From positions 47,895,501 through 47,959,500 of the forward strand of contig CM065804.1 in assembly GCA_033398695.1 (NCBI GenBank): DNA of 64,000 nucleotides. The letters run 5' to 3'. The stretch comes from Orobanche coerulescens. Taxonomy: Eukaryota > Streptophyta > Magnoliopsida > Lamiales > Orobanchaceae. The position numbers were made by a program, and so were the translations under genes. The notes below the pieces were generated by a model that was not told the DNA's origin, did no database searches, and was given only the letters and a program-made list of their open reading frames with translations. Below are positions 12,516-24,301 of the stretch, piece after piece. Within the stretch, counting starts at the first letter, position 1. Every line of letters starts with the position of its first letter.

Positions 12516-13085
12516 TCAAACGCTGGTTGCTTGGGGCTGAGATGCCGGAGCCGACTTGGAGTCCCTTCGGCAAAAACGGGCCTTATGCCCAAAATTCCCA
12601 CAATTATAGCACGTGATAGACGGTTTCAGACACTCAGTGCTGAAATGACCCGGCGTTCCACAATTGAAACAGGTGATGGCCGAACTGGCCGCTCGGGACT
12701 GAGATCCGGCACGATTATGCGCCGTAGGAGGTCGCTCAGAAACGATAGGACTCACACGAGGCTTCTTGAAGGTTGACTGACCGCCTTCGGGTTGATTACG
12801 CTTCGTTGATTTCTTGCTGACAAATGAAGCTTGTTGTTCAGCTCTTTCCTTAGCAGCTGGCTCATACGGGAGAGTTCTCTCGATTAATCCGGTCAGAGTG
12901 GCGCAATGATGATTGAGCAACTGCACATGGGTCATCATGGCCTGCATAAAAGTGAGTGGATCAACCCGAACATCTCCTGATCGAGCCGAGTCCTGGGCAC
13001 GATTTCCCGACAGCGAGTGATTATTTCTCGAGTTTCGGTCCGAACCGCGGCCTCTCCCCGTGCATCTCCTGACAGCTCTCTCCAT
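12516..13085 (-). pseudogene. GyC gag with two zinc knuckles, core domain missing
   Basis: The likely start is the Met at 13085, which follows CTTCAG by one base (a possible splice acceptor) and opens MERAVRRCTGRGRG, an Arg/Gly-rich N-terminus like that of GyB3 gag. A Met 21 bases earlier is also in frame. The C-terminal part has two CCHC knuckles, CFNCGTPGHFSTEC and CYNCGNFGHKARFC, both with intact zinc ligands. The approximately 100-residue retrotransposon gag core that GyB3 carries between the Arg/Gly end and the knuckles is absent, so this gag is internally deleted. Confidence 0.8.
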
Positions 13086-13297
13086 ACTGAAGTAGGAAGG
13101 TCGCATAATGATTATATTTCCCGCATGATTAGCACGTTATGATTATGTCATGAGATGATGAAAATGAGTATACATGCTCTAACTTAGTGATTATATGAAT
13201 GATTTACTGAAGTTACATGATTATCTGATGAAATTCTTAAAATGATTATCTTGAATAACTTAACAAGATTGATAATATGATCATCCAGATTGACAAC

Positions 13298-13413
13298 TGA
13301 GTAATGAAATGAATTGAGTGATTAATGAGTTAATATGATCGTCCTGATCATTAACTGAGTAATGAAATGAATTAAGTGATTAATGAGTTAATATGATCGT
13401 CCTGATCATAATG
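13298..13413. repeat. 58-bp tandem duplication in GyC leader
   Basis: Two near-identical units (13298-13355 and 13356-13413) begin TGAGTAATGAAATGAATT and contain ATATGATCGTCCTGATCA. They sit in a run of TGA/AATGA-rich low-complexity leader sequence (13130-13470) without a gene. Confidence 0.85.
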
Positions 13414-13625
13414 AATGATGATGTTTGAGGATTGTTAAATGATGAATGATGAATGAATGACTATTGCCAGAAATTATACCATGGCGTTAGAAATCTTACA
13501 GTTCTTCCGGTCTGATTGGCTCGGCATTTGCACAGGTCACACGTGACGCGAAAGTCCAATGATACTAGTCTGATGACGATGATTTCAAATGATACATGAC
13601 TCGGAAGGTAGTATTCAAAACCACG

Positions 13626-13637
13626 CTCCGATACCAA
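13626..13637 (-). other. GyC primer-binding site
   Basis: Read on the minus strand, TTGGTATCGGAG lies just inside the 5' LTR. It matches the complement of the plant initiator tRNA-Met 3' end (TGGTATCAGAGC) with one difference in the visible overlap. Confidence 0.85.
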
Positions 13638-13640
13638 CTC

Positions 13641-16009
13641 TGTAACACCCCAAACTAGGCGGATATTATAGTGCCGTAGATCCCCAACTGGGACCCACCA
13701 GGCAAATGAAAATGAATAAATTACACAGGATAAATGTAGTACCGAACCACATTACAACAATAATTACTCCGATGAGGAGTTTAGTTACAACACACCAGGA
13801 CAATACCAAATACTAGTGTATTTTATATGAAGATAAAATACACAACACTGAATGAAACGAAGTATCCAAATGAAAGTCTGCAGCGGAAAATAAAGGACAA
13901 TAACATGAATAACTGAAAGATCGGGGGCCCCTACTAGTATCACTGGGACTCCTCGACATCAACATGCTATTCCCGTGCGTTTGCCTTGCCATGACCTGAA
14001 AAACAAAATCCCCAGACGGGGTCAGTTACAAAGAACAACAATCCTCAAGGGTTGAAAATACACAATCATGATTATATCTGAAGTTATGAAATATCCTGTC
14101 GAAACATACGCAATCAAACATGCTATATGAATCAACTAACAGTACGGCTCAAAGGGTGGCGCCACACTACGCCCGGGATGGAAATGTGTCCGTGCACAAG
14201 CTACCAACGAGTATCGATCGAATACCCGTGTGGTCTTGTACCTAATCAGTCTCACGAGACAATATGACTCGTGTGCACAGTCCAATGTGAGGCCAACAAC
14301 CAACACACGACATAAATGTGCCCGACATGAAAATCCTACACATACTAACCGGCACGCCAGTATGACCCGGAATGCCACGATATAACAAAAGTGACATCGA
14401 AAATGAATAATGACTCACCGAGGTGGAATGGTAATGAAATAAATGACAGCTCAATGAAAAGATTGGAACCGCTTCCTTATGGTCAAGTGATTAATTGACA
14501 ACAACAAGTTTTGATACGGTTAATATAATGATGAATGAGTTATGATTATGAATGAACAACAACAAAAGGGATGAATATCCTTTTAACCGAGTAAGAATTA
14601 ACTTACACAACACCGGCGACAATTATCCTTCCACGAACAACGTCCTAATTGAGATATCGGTCGCTCGAACAACCTTAAATAATACAATTACCAACAATCC
14701 GTTCAATATACGAATCAAACACGAATATAACGAACTCAAAACGTCGATACGACTAAACCAAGTACATAGAGGCATTAAATCAAACACGTTGTATCCAAAC
14801 TCCGATTGTTTACAATCAAACCTCAATATACCAATATCAAAATCCCCAAGAAGTGTTTCAAACCAACAAAACATCTCCAATCCGATCAATAATCCATTGT
14901 GAATATCCAAAAATGTGATTATAACAACAATTAGTCGAAAATCCCCAATTCCAACTCGATATTCAAGGTGTTCTTGAGTAATTCCTCAATAATCCAATGA
15001 ATCCTTATACAAACCCATAATCATATACATATCCCTTCATATAACATGATTATAACGTCCAAAACATCATATCTCAACACAAAATCGAAGTCCAAAGTGT
15101 TGAAGGAATTACCTCTTGAAGATCCAAGTACTTTAATCCGAAGAACACGCGTTAGATTGATTATCCGGGCTTCACGATCGAAAGGAGATGAAGAAAATCA
15201 AACACTCAAATGATAATTGATGAAGAAAACTCTCCCTCAAGCTTTCTCTCTCGGTTACAGGTGAAGAAGTGGGAAAGAAATGGAAGAAATGAGATGAAAT
15301 GCTCAAAAAAACGAATTTATAGGGGTTGACTCGGCTGACAGAATCGACCGTGTCCGCCTGACACGGTCACGGCGCGCAGCTGGCCGATAGGGACTCGACC
15401 GTGTCCTGCTTGACACGGTCGCGGTGCGGAGGGGCCTTCCGATAGTGACCCGTCCGACAGCGACTCGGCATTACTCGACCGTGTCCTGGAACACGGTCGG
15501 GCGTGTCGGCAGTCGGTTCTGGCTTATCCGGAAGAGTTCGACTCGGCCGTGCCCGACGACACGGTCGGGTCCTGCGACAGAAACTTCGGCATTTCCGGAC
15601 GGGTACGGCACGGGCCGTGTCGGACGACACGGCCGAGTTCGGTCGGCAGTGATCGGCCAATAACTGAAAAAATGAGCGGGTGAGCTAAAACGACCATAAC
15701 TCTCTCGTCCGGACTCCGATTGACTCACCGTTTGAACCATTGGAAAGCTAACTCGATGCTCTTTAATATTGCAAAGATTTAGAATTTTTGGAGTTACCAC
15801 AAATTAATGGTGATCTAACAAAGTCGAACTCATATGAGGAAAGTTGAAACAATGAACAATAACGATACAACTCGAAGTTTTTTCCGAATGGTGAACACGG
15901 TGAATGAACATGATTGATGAATGATTATAATTGAGTGAAAATCCACTGAGTGACAATCACTGAATGAAATTACTGAATGATAATGACTGAATTACAACCG
16001 GGTATTACA
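13641..16009 (-). mobile_element. GyC 5' LTR
   Basis: The 2369-bp LTR has a TATA box (TATAAATT, minus strand) at 15314-15321. A GC-rich palindromic cluster at about 15340-15650 lies directly upstream in the direction of transcription. It differs from the 3' LTR by scattered substitutions and a few small indels, concentrated in the GC-rich block. Confidence 0.92.
15340..15650. repeat. GACACGGTCG / CGACCGTGTC cluster in GyC U3 (also 8350-8650)
   Basis: Multiple direct and inverted copies of the 10-mer GACACGGTCG, for example paired as CGACCGTGTCCTG...GACACGGTCG, fill about 300 bp upstream of the TATA box. The block is far richer in CpG than the surrounding LTR. It is positioned like the TAGCGCACGCTA cluster of the GyB elements but has an unrelated core. 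Confidence 0.85.
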
Positions 16010-16014
16010 ATTTA

Positions 16015-17496
16015 ACCCAACTCCCACTACTTCTATCGGAATAACACACTCCCTTGTGAAATCCGTAAGTAATAGTTCGCTTTACTTCGTAATGGTGATC
16101 GAGTTCTTTATAAATTTTAATAGAGGGCAACCGAACAGGTTTCTGTCTATTAATCTTCAAAAAGTGGTGTCCAACACCAACCCATCTAATGTATGATTTG
16201 ATATTCTTCTCCCCTTGTTCACTCCCCTCAACCTATATGGTTTATACAGTTCATGAACAAGTTAAGTTTATACCATCGACGCTGATCGGTTTCACAATTG
16301 AATCTTATCCGACAATCGAACAGGTTTCTAGGGATAAAATTTGCTCCAACTGAAGGCATCCAATGCACTCTCAGAATTTATCAACCCTCCCTGAACGAAT
16401 ACCCCAATAACTCGGAAGCATAGCACATCCGGTTTGAATTTCAATTTTCTGAGAGCTCGACGGAGGGAAGGAGAACCTTGAAACCTTTTAATCTTAATAT
16501 TTTGTCGTGGGAGAATTTTTGTGATTAATGTTACACTTTGCACATTAGTCCATTTAAGCACGTCTGTCGACATTCATACCATATGAATAAAAATCCACAA
16601 CCTAGTTGCTACCAACATGCAGTTCATGGACCGTTCCTAGAACAAAAACACCGTAATCTAATTACATGTCTTGAGTTATGAATCTTCAGTCCTCTCGAAC
16701 GGATCTTCCTCCGGTCTTCGTCATTACATATAAATTTTACATTGAAAAATTGCATCCTATATACAATTTTTTTTAGTAAAATAAATAGGCTCAAGACGGC
16801 CTTTACAACCCAACCGAATAAAAACAAATGATTCAAAAACAGGTCCATGAACTACATCACCATTCAAATAATAAGGCAACAATCACATTAAAATTGATGG
16901 TATAAATAATAAATCTAAATATTGACCCAATCAATATAAAATTAATCCATCCATAAGAACTAATCCAATTAATTCACACAACCATTAATTTTAACTTGTT
17001 CCGGACGAAAAATATATTTTATTAAATTAATTTAAGAACAATCACCATAATTATATCTTAGTCAAATTAAATCCAATTTAATTTGTGGGAAATTAATTTA
17101 CCAAACGAAATATAAAAAACAGAGTCGAAAACACCTGGGCCAATCTCACGGCTTGTCTTGCAGTCTGAAAGCTCAGACCTCGGTCCTTCACAAATTCAGA
17201 CCGCAGGACAGCGACCGACAGTCTCCCGGTAGCCCAAGCTGCCAGATCCAGCCACTTTTCCAGCTCGTCTTTTCGTCCTGAATCTAAAAATAATATTTTT
17301 CTAATCTTTACATTACACATTTAAATCAGTTTTCCAAAAGAAAAATAGATTTCATATTATAATATAAAATCCTGAAAAATCATTTTTAGATGAATAATTA
17401 AAAATTAATGATTAAAACAATTGTGACTCTAAATCACAAAAACATCCAATTAGGCATTCCAAATGCTAAATATCGTATATATGATCGCAAAACCTC
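16015..17496 (-). other. Cop1 leader, no gene recognised
   Basis: This AT-rich stretch lies between the Cop1 gag start (displaced to 6550 by GyC) and the primer site at 17497. Short frames at 16328-16573, 16624-16848 and 17093-17320 show no known domain and look like chance frames in a long 5' leader. The tandem duplication begins inside it at 17335. Confidence 0.6.
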
Positions 17497-17508
17497 GCTT
17501 TTATACCA
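17497..17508 (-). other. Cop1 primer-binding site (degenerate)
   Basis: On the minus strand TGGTATAAAAGC follows the LTR end after one base. It matches TGGTATCAGAGC (initiator tRNA-Met complement) at 10 of 12 positions. The duplicate lies just left of 25086. Confidence 0.75.
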
Positions 17509-17509
17509 C

Positions 17510-19262
17510 TGTTGGGATTCGGTGCCTAAAACGAAGGCGCAGCGGAAGCAAAAATGAATTTTAACTGAACCCCAAAACGGACCGATCATGCAACGTATAT
17601 ACGAAAATAAATGGATAAGAGTAAAGTAATTGAAACATATCATTGTAGTCCTGTGATTAAATGTTGATGAAGAGTTGCCACAAACCGAATTTTGCAAGCC
17701 TTCTTGAAAAATCCCTGAGCACCTAAAACACCATGCGTGCCTTTACTAGCCACGCACTGGAAGATGACCGCTTGTTCTCTCAGAACACGGCTAGAAGAAA
17801 ATATATTTAGTTTACTTATAATTTTACAAACACTCTAAGTGGTGTAAAATACTGTTCTCTCAATTTTTCTCTTCACTTTTTCTCTTAGAAATGATGAAGA
17901 ACTTGAAGAAGAAAACTTTCTCTCCTTTTCCTTGTTATTTCCGTGAGATGTTGTTGATTAGTGTAGGTTATTGAATGATGATGGTGGTAGAGATATAAAA
18001 AGAAAAGTCCACACACCATGCCAAAACCTATACAAAAAATATACACCAAGTGTATATATTCCCAACCCACCAATATAATCATATCTCATTAAGAAAACAA
18101 ATATAGAGATATTTAAGGGGGGTGTCCAAGAAAAAATAATGGAGGAGATGGTTCGTTTCGGTCCGTGAAATGGATCATCGTGTATCTAGTCCGAGAGATA
18201 CACCCTAGTACGTTTCAAATAAAATTAAAACAATTAATTAATATAATTAATATATTATATTAATATATTACTTCTCCAAGAAATAATTATTTATGAATTA
18301 AATTAATTACACAGTAATTTATTTAATTCACCGAACCGATATAATTTATCCAATAAATTAAATTAGACATCTAATGTCTAAAATTTAATTAAGAGAGAAT
18401 AAGCTCATTTTAATTCGTCGTCTCCCTAATGCGCGACTCGGTAGGTCCGTCTCAGTAAGCAATGGGAGGAACCAAAGAGTTATAGCACTACCTAGCCAGC
18501 TTGGCAGCCTGCACTGTAACCCTATTGAGAACTAATGATAGGGATCATTTAAGAACCATTATGACGTGAATACCAGTATATGTATAAACCCTTATTTCAT
18601 ATGTCCCGAATCAAACCATAGGGTCACGATCAGTCAAACCCTATCTGTATTTTGATGCTATGTCAGTTTTAATGCAAATCGAGATCATCGAGCTCTTGTG
18701 TATCCAATACAACTAGCTCCAATGCTTTGGCCAAAGACTTATAATCTCATCTCCCAATAACTGCATTGGACATATACCTGTTCACTTACAGGAGAAAGAA
18801 TCCTATCTTGATATTTAGTAGAACCTGCTACTTGTTCATCAAGACGCACGTCGAGGTTGACCCACACCTCTCGGTTTTCTGGGTCGAACTACTCTAGTGA
18901 AAATCTTAACGTCACAAGCACATCCCTACAAAATCTCAAGTCGAAGGTTCACAAATACTTATCACAACCTCTCGATTCCGTCATTAACTGTCCCGGAGTG
19001 AAATCCACGTGACGAATCGAGGGTGAGTCAGTCCGAGTATACTAATACAATTAGCATACCTACAACGTGTGCTCCCACTAACCATTAGTGAAGATAGGAA
19101 CTTTCCAAGTCAAAGAACACGTCATACAATTCTTCACATAAACTTAACGCCCAGTCAAGTTCCATCGACTTGCGAATGATTAAGTATTTGAGCCATAAAC
19201 TTTTCTGGTGCTGATCCCCTTATCTAATAAGGAGTGGAATGTTTTCTCTCAAATACATGGAC

Positions 19263-19306
<44 letters not shown>

Positions 19307-19439
19307 GAGTCAGGAATGTCAGTGACTTCCAATGAATAAAAAAACAAACAATTGCCTTCTGATAAGAATTTACATAATAACAAGCATAATCCCTTTCTCA
19401 TACATCATCTGAGTGGCATTCAAGGGCATATTCCTAACA
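17510..19439 (-). mobile_element. Cop1 5' LTR (copy 1 of the tandem duplication)
   Basis: This complete 1930-bp LTR reads, on the minus strand, TGTTAGGAATATGCC...CCGAATCCCAACA. It contains a (TA)n microsatellite at about 19268-19302. It is followed by the CATAA target duplication and then by the resumed Gy0 integrase. Confidence 0.92.
19268..19302. repeat. (TA)n microsatellite in Cop1 LTR
   Basis: About 35 bp of TA repeat. The tandem copy at about 26842-26858 has only about half that length, so the tract has changed by slippage since the duplication. Confidence 0.9.
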
Positions 19440-19654
19440 CATAATGCTTCATGTATCGCACATCCCGGTAGTATGAAGATATATCAAGACCTTAAAGAGA
19501 TATTTTGGTGGGAAGATTTGAAGAGAGACGTAGCAGACTTTGTCAGAAGGTGTATAGTCTATCAGCAAGTGAAAGCAGAACACCAACATCCCTTTAGATT
19601 ACTTAAATTGTTTCATATTCTGGAATGAAAATGAGAACATACTACGATGGCCTT
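19440..19654 (+). pseudogene. Gy0 integrase zinc-binding region (right half)
   Basis: The frame begins within CATAATGCTTCATG and reads HNASCIAHPGSMKIYQDL, then FWWEDLKRDVADFVRRC and YQQVKAEHQ. This is the HHCC domain that follows the KEAH cut at 2708. After the stop at 19626 the reading continues as a degenerate WKWEHTTM-like stretch and fades at about 19654. Together with 1135-2708 it shows one gypsy element split by Cop1. Confidence 0.88.
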
Positions 19655-19699
19655 TTTGGTAGCATTATTAATTATCAAAGGCAATATTAATAATAATAG

Positions 19700-19744
<45 letters not shown>

Positions 19745-20444
19745 ATATCATTATTAATTATTTAAAGCAAATAGATCTTAATTAAAATTCTTGTCCTTTT
19801 AGCCCAAAAGGAAATCTTCTTTCAATTGTCATCGATAGAATTCAGCAATTTTGTACATCCCAAAAGATACGCAAAACTGTGCAGTGCCAAAAAAATAGAA
19901 CACGAAATACAATTTCATATTTTCAGTCGATAGTCCAAACATCAAAGTCCATAAAACTAATTGGCTGTTCAAACCAAATTTCATAAATAAGAACTATCCA
20001 ACTGAAACTACAAAACCCCAAATCACAATCCCCAGACATACCTTTATCACCATCCAAATCAAAAATCCACACCAGACCCTATTCTAATCAAAATCGAAAC
20101 ACATAAACCTTCGAACACATCCAATTTATCACTTTTCAGTCAACATAAATAAACCAACTAAGACCGAATCAACCTCAGACCCGACTTACCTTTTCATCCG
20201 AGTTCGTCCGATTCATACAACCCGGAAACCAAACCTACAGTCACCTTTGATTCACCGGAGAAGACCATTGTTCATGATAAGCTACAATTGCTGCTGTCGT
20301 CGCCTAATTTTCAAAATATGCAGCCGAATCACAGCATCGACCAGAGACCCCAAATCATCGCCGCCATTTAAATCCCCATCACAGATGATCTATGTCCGGT
20401 TTCCAGGCTTGTATTAAGAGAGAAACCTTCGATTTTTAGAGAGA
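19655..20444. other. Low-complexity and unassigned DNA, (ATT)n tract
   Basis: An (ATT)n tract lies at about 19700-19742 (shorter in the duplicate near 27256-27290). The rest has no clear coding frame. On the minus strand, 20170-20330 has a short ATG-initiated open stretch near a GTAAG donor-like site (about 20185-20190), which could be a fragment of a first exon, but this is weak. Confidence 0.4.
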
Positions 20445-20620
20445 CACTACTACAAAAACACCTATTAGTGACACTTTTGTTCTGACACTTTACCAACAGT
20501 GTAGTAACTTTCGATATTTGATCTATTTTCTGGCTTTAATATAAATGTGTCAAAATCTATTGACACTAAAGTATCAGTAATTTAAATATCAAACACTTCT
20601 GATATTTTAATATCAAAAAT
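20445..20620 (+). mobile_element. CACTA-type (En/Spm-like) transposon terminus
   Basis: CACTACTACAAAAACACC is the canonical start of a plant CACTA terminal repeat. It is followed by several short direct and inverted GTGTCA/TGACAC words and AT-rich subterminal sequence. No matching inverted end (GTAGTAGTG) was found before the GyB1 LTR at 21947, so the element is truncated or its other end is lost. The same terminus recurs at 27990. Confidence 0.65.
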
Positions 20621-20718
20621 TATAAAAAAAATGTTAAATCATGATTTAAAATAGGCAGTCTCATTTCGTTTCTCACACATCCAAATCTTAGAGTCCGTGT
20701 ACCCTCTCCACTGCGAGG

Positions 20719-20926
20719 ATGTAGATCTTCATCAAAACCCTAATGGGTAAGGGGTTGAATCCTCCGACACAATCGACAACGTCAAGAGTAAGATCCAGAT
20801 AAGGAAGGAATTCCTTCGGATCAGCAGCGTCTCATCTTTGCTAGAAAGCAGCTTGAGGGTGGCCGCACGCTCGCCGAAAACAACATCCAGAAGAAGTCGA
20901 CTCTCCACCTCATCCACGCTCGCCGG
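20719..20926 (+). pseudogene. Ubiquitin monomer pseudogene, copy 1
   Basis: The first codons read Met-stop-IFIKTL, matching the ubiquitin start MQIFVKTL with Gln2 as TAG. After a small deletion removing the TITLE region comes [16 protein letters not shown] frame change then leads into [20 protein letters not shown] and [11 protein letters not shown], covering ubiquitin residues 1 to about 71. The Gly-Gly end is replaced by HARRV. It lies about 270 bp inside the CACTA terminus, so capture by a transposon is plausible. It cannot encode ubiquitin. Confidence 0.85.
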
Positions 20927-21197
20927 GTATTTTTTATTTAGTTTAAAAGATTGAGTTTTACAGGACTAGTCTTACGGGGAGACCAAAGGAAACCTTCTCT
21001 CTTATGGTGGTTGCCTTTATCTTTGCTCTTCTGTGCACATGCTCCAGTTTTTTGTACAAACTTATTCCCGCAATTCTTACTAAATTTAAAATATGTGCAA
21101 CATGCATGTTTATTTTAAAGATAACAATTTGTTTGTTAAGTAAAAAGACTCTTTGAGTATGATTACAAGCAAACTCATTTTACATTTGATTTGATAG

Positions 21198-21317
21198 GAG
21201 CCTAATTTTGCCTGCCAATGGGGATTTTCTTTGATCGAAATTATACAGGGTGAAGCATGTGATGGTCACAACATCACTTTTGGTTTGTGGTGCAATGACA
21301 TTGAATTGGATTTGTGA
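21198..21317 (+). other. Exon-like open segment of unknown origin
   Basis: After GATAG, an acceptor-like end, the frame reads EPNFACQWGFSLIEIIQGEA and continues CDGHNITFGLWCNDIELDL to a TGA. Composition looks coding, and it lies downstream of the ubiquitin remnant, so it may be another captured exon. I do not recognise the protein. Confidence 0.35.
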
Positions 21318-21556
21318 AACAATATCAGTCTGGTTTTGGTAAACTTTTCTATTATTTTTTCTTTTCCTGTTTTTGCAGCTTGCAATTGATGGTATTCATG
21401 CATTCTGCTGTTCAGTCCTATATATATTGCCCTTTTCTGCATCTTCATTGAAAATTGTAATTAGGAATATTGCTTAAATGTCGTCTTCTAAAATAAAAAA
21501 TTGTAATTTTCATATTTTATCATCATGTTTGCTGAATATATTCGCTCTCTAACCAG

Positions 21557-21640
21557 GTCAAGGATCGTCTTTAGTCATATATGTCGCCATTTTGACCGGC
21601 TACACAGAAACATTGCACAAGATGTTAACTCAGCTATCAG
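21557..21640 (+). other. Second exon-like open segment of unknown origin
   Basis: This 84-bp piece is bounded by AACCAG on the left and CAG before GGGTCT on the right (GTGGGT in the duplicate at about 29185). One frame is open: SRIVFSHICRHFDRLHRNIA and beyond. Splice-like borders on both sides suggest a captured exon, but the family is not recognised. Confidence 0.3.
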
Positions 21641-21946
21641 TGGGTCTGAAGAACGCCAATCATATAAAATTCTAGTGATCTTTTCTAAATTTCTTGTTTC
21701 CATTTCTCCTTTTCTTGTAATACCATTGGGCAACACTTACATATCGAGAATCCTTCTAGTAAATTTCTCACTCATTTTGAATTTTGTTAATTGTTCATGA
21801 AAAGAAATTAGGATGTAATGAAACTTGGGATGTGCTTTCTTATGAAATTAGTTCGTGAAACTTATGCTGCCGATCTTTGTCTCCTCCAAAGTATACTTTT
21901 GCTTGACTTTTTTAGAATATATACTCGCTCGCACTTTCCTATCATC

Positions 21947-24301
21947 TGTAACACCCCCAATATATTCAGGAATATTACAGCACCGTAAATCCTTTACATA
22001 AGGATTTACAAGGCTGAAGAATTGAAAAGACATTAATAGGTACCAACGTATGAAAATAACAGAATTAAGATACAACAGTTCTGACCAAATACTGAAAATA
22101 CGAATGTTCAACGGAAAAGTAGTAATACATCACCAGATCCAAATCATCATAAACGACTACGTACTCGAGTACTTATTAAAACGGTACAAACAACAGACAA
22201 ATAATCCCGGCCGGAACATCACTCTGCACCCTCGTCGTCATGCAACTCTAGTGGTTGTTTCCCTGCTCTCCCGGATCCTGAACATAAACAAATGTTCACC
22301 CCCGAAGGGGTTAGCACAACGATTGCTAGTACAAGTACCACAACATATTATTCAATATCTCACGAATAATAATAATAACATAAACGACAAAAGAACCAAC
22401 GAGTCTTCTCCTGCGAGAAACTCAATAATAACATACACACATAATAATCACAACATGATATCACAACATACACATGGTAATTCCAATGATCCAGCGTTCA
22501 CTGCCTAGACCCCTGATGATTCCGTCAAACCAACCCGAGGTGGAAAAACCCGTCCGATGATCCAGCGCACGCTAGCATAGATCCCCCGATGATCCCGTCA
22601 GACCAACACGAGGTGGACATACAACAACGACATATATGCACGACAATATGTATAACATCACAATATAAAACAATTAAGGTACTTGCCTCGATTCGAAGAC
22701 AAGAACAATACTTCCACAAAAAATGAAATACTCGAAGGTCGCCCCTTCGATCAATCACGTAGCAAGCACGAACCTTAACAAAAAAATAATATAGAATTCA
22801 TCTCACGTCGAACGAACATCTAACAATCCAAAATACGGTCGGAAGTTCTTAAAAGAAATCTGTCTGGTTTGCTTAACGCACGATACACATCCAATGTAGT
22901 GTACGTTAAGGCTACTCGTTAGCGCATGCAATTACACACAGCCTAGCGTACACTAACCATGCACGATCAGTACCTCACTGATCAGCCGACTGACTCGCCT
23001 GATGACTTAACACACGCTAAGTTTCAATCGTAGTGTACGCTAAATATACCCGTTAGCGTACGTTAATTTACATAGCTTATCGCACGCTAAGCGTGCATGG
23101 CAGTTCACTGTTGGGCAGCAGACTTGTTCTAACGGTGATGAAACTTACGAGTTCCTCAGTGATTAACGTGTGTTACCCGACTACATGTCATGTTCATAAA
23201 CTTATGAATGATCTTACGGATCCAATCATCTTTGAGTTTCTAGGAAAAGAATATCATCACAACTCTTATATTCGAACTTGATTATCATTCTCATGCGATT
23301 TTCGGTGATCTTCGGTTGGTGCACTAGATTCTATTATCATTATTCACATTCAGACTTCATCTTGAAGGTGAACTAACAATTCCAACTTATACGAAAGGAT
23401 ACTTCCTAAGATGATTCTTTCCTTAAGTCCTTATAACCAAAAGTGATATCACCTCCAATTTAATGATCAATAAGACAACATAAATCATACAGATAATCAA
23501 CTTCAGAATGTTCCTCTCATCATTTGACGTACTAGGATTCCAACTACGAGGTTCCAACGACACTATCATATGTATAATTATTCCAATCTTCTAAACATGA
23601 TATTTGTTGAATAATTCACTAATGGAACTCAATATCTTGCTAGCATGATCATCTCATTCTTCATAACACGAATCTAAAGTTGGAGATAGAATTACATAAC
23701 TTTAATGAAGAAATCACTGATCCAAAAAGGTAGAATCCAGCTCCAGTTGCTTAAGTGTCACTTCAAAGTGAATTCTTCTTCAATGATCAAGTAAGGCGGA
23801 TTTGTATGTGTTTAAGGAGTAGGAAAGGCTCTTTGGACTTCTAAGGAATGAAGAACAAATAAAGGGGAATAAGTAGAAATGGAGTGCTGTCCTTTAAATA
23901 AAGTTTCTGCACATTAGCTGATTAGCACATGCTACCATACAATTCGTAGCGCACGCTAATAAGCGTTGACTCCAAATCTGTCCAGGTTCGTCCGCAGGAA
24001 TCTTATCCGGACCCATATCTCGGCTGGCGTATGTGCTAGCCACCTAGCTCAATATTTGACTGCCTAGCGCACGCAAATCCTACATTCGTAGCGTGCGCTA
24101 GTTGTAGCCGATAGCGCGCATTAAGCTACATTCTTAGCGTGCGCTATCACGAGTTCACATGAGAAATTTAGCATGACGATATACTTATATACAAAGATAC
24201 CAATGTGAGAAATATCATACTCTAATTATCGAGATCACAATTCCGAATAATACAGGGTTCAACTACAGATGAAATACACAATAATAAATCCGAATATTAC
24301 A
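21947..24301 (-). mobile_element. GyB1 3' LTR (copy 1 of tandem duplication)
   Basis: The 2355-bp LTR on the minus strand begins TGTAATATTCGG and ends GGGGGTGTTACA. It has two clusters of TAGCGCACGCTA-like motifs: about 23925-24150, upstream of a TTTAAAT/TATTTAAA box at about 23893-23902, and about 22870-23090. A CCCC-loop-GGGG hairpin lies at 22309-22320, and two tandem GCGCTGGATC-type repeats lie at about 22506-22625. It shows the pre-insertion state of the GyB2 target (GTTAGCGCATGC at 22918). Confidence 0.9.

Larger units (their letters stand above)
13087..15112 (-). other. Candidate leader intron of GyC
   Basis: On the minus strand a donor-like AAGAG|GTAATTCC occurs at 15112, about 200 bp after the TATA box (15314-15321). 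An acceptor CTACTTCAG lies at 13087, one base before the gag ATG. Excision would remove about 2.03 kb, including the rest of the LTR and the primer site. GyB3 has the same layout, which is the main support; splicing itself is inferred. Confidence 0.45.
6656..16009 (-). mobile_element. Ty3/gypsy retrotransposon GyC (Tekay/Del-like), full length but decayed
   Basis: Two LTRs of 2360 and 2369 bp (6656-9015 and 13641-16009) bound a 4.6-kb interior. The target duplication is ATTTA (6651-6655 and 16010-16014). The minus-strand LTR begins TGTAATACCC and ends GGGGTGTTACA. The primer site at 13626-13637 resembles the initiator-Met complement, and a polypurine tract lies at 9016-9029. Gag, RT, RNase H and integrase are recognisable but broken. 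The gag core and most of protease are missing, explaining the short interior. The element sits inside Cop1. Confidence 0.93.
2709..19439 (-). mobile_element. Ty1/copia retrotransposon Cop1, internally deleted and interrupted
   Basis: The termini are TGTTGGGATT at the left and TTCCTAACA at the right, and the target duplication is CATAA (2704-2708 and 19440-19444). Read on the minus strand the order is 5' LTR (17510-19439), primer site, long leader, gag, integrase, reverse transcriptase and a truncated 3' LTR (2709-3775). That order (integrase before RT) is copia. The gypsy element GyC (9354 bp) plus its 5-bp duplication is inserted in the leader/gag region, so Cop1 itself is about 7.37 kb. The part from 17335 rightwards is duplicated in tandem. 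Every coding domain is broken, so the element is not autonomous. Confidence 0.9.

Noticed and set aside
22050..22508. A 152-residue frame in the GyB1 LTR
   Set aside because: It reads Asn/His/Thr-rich low-complexity LTR DNA. The duplicate differs in start and the frame crosses the hairpin and U5 repeats, so a gene is not supported.
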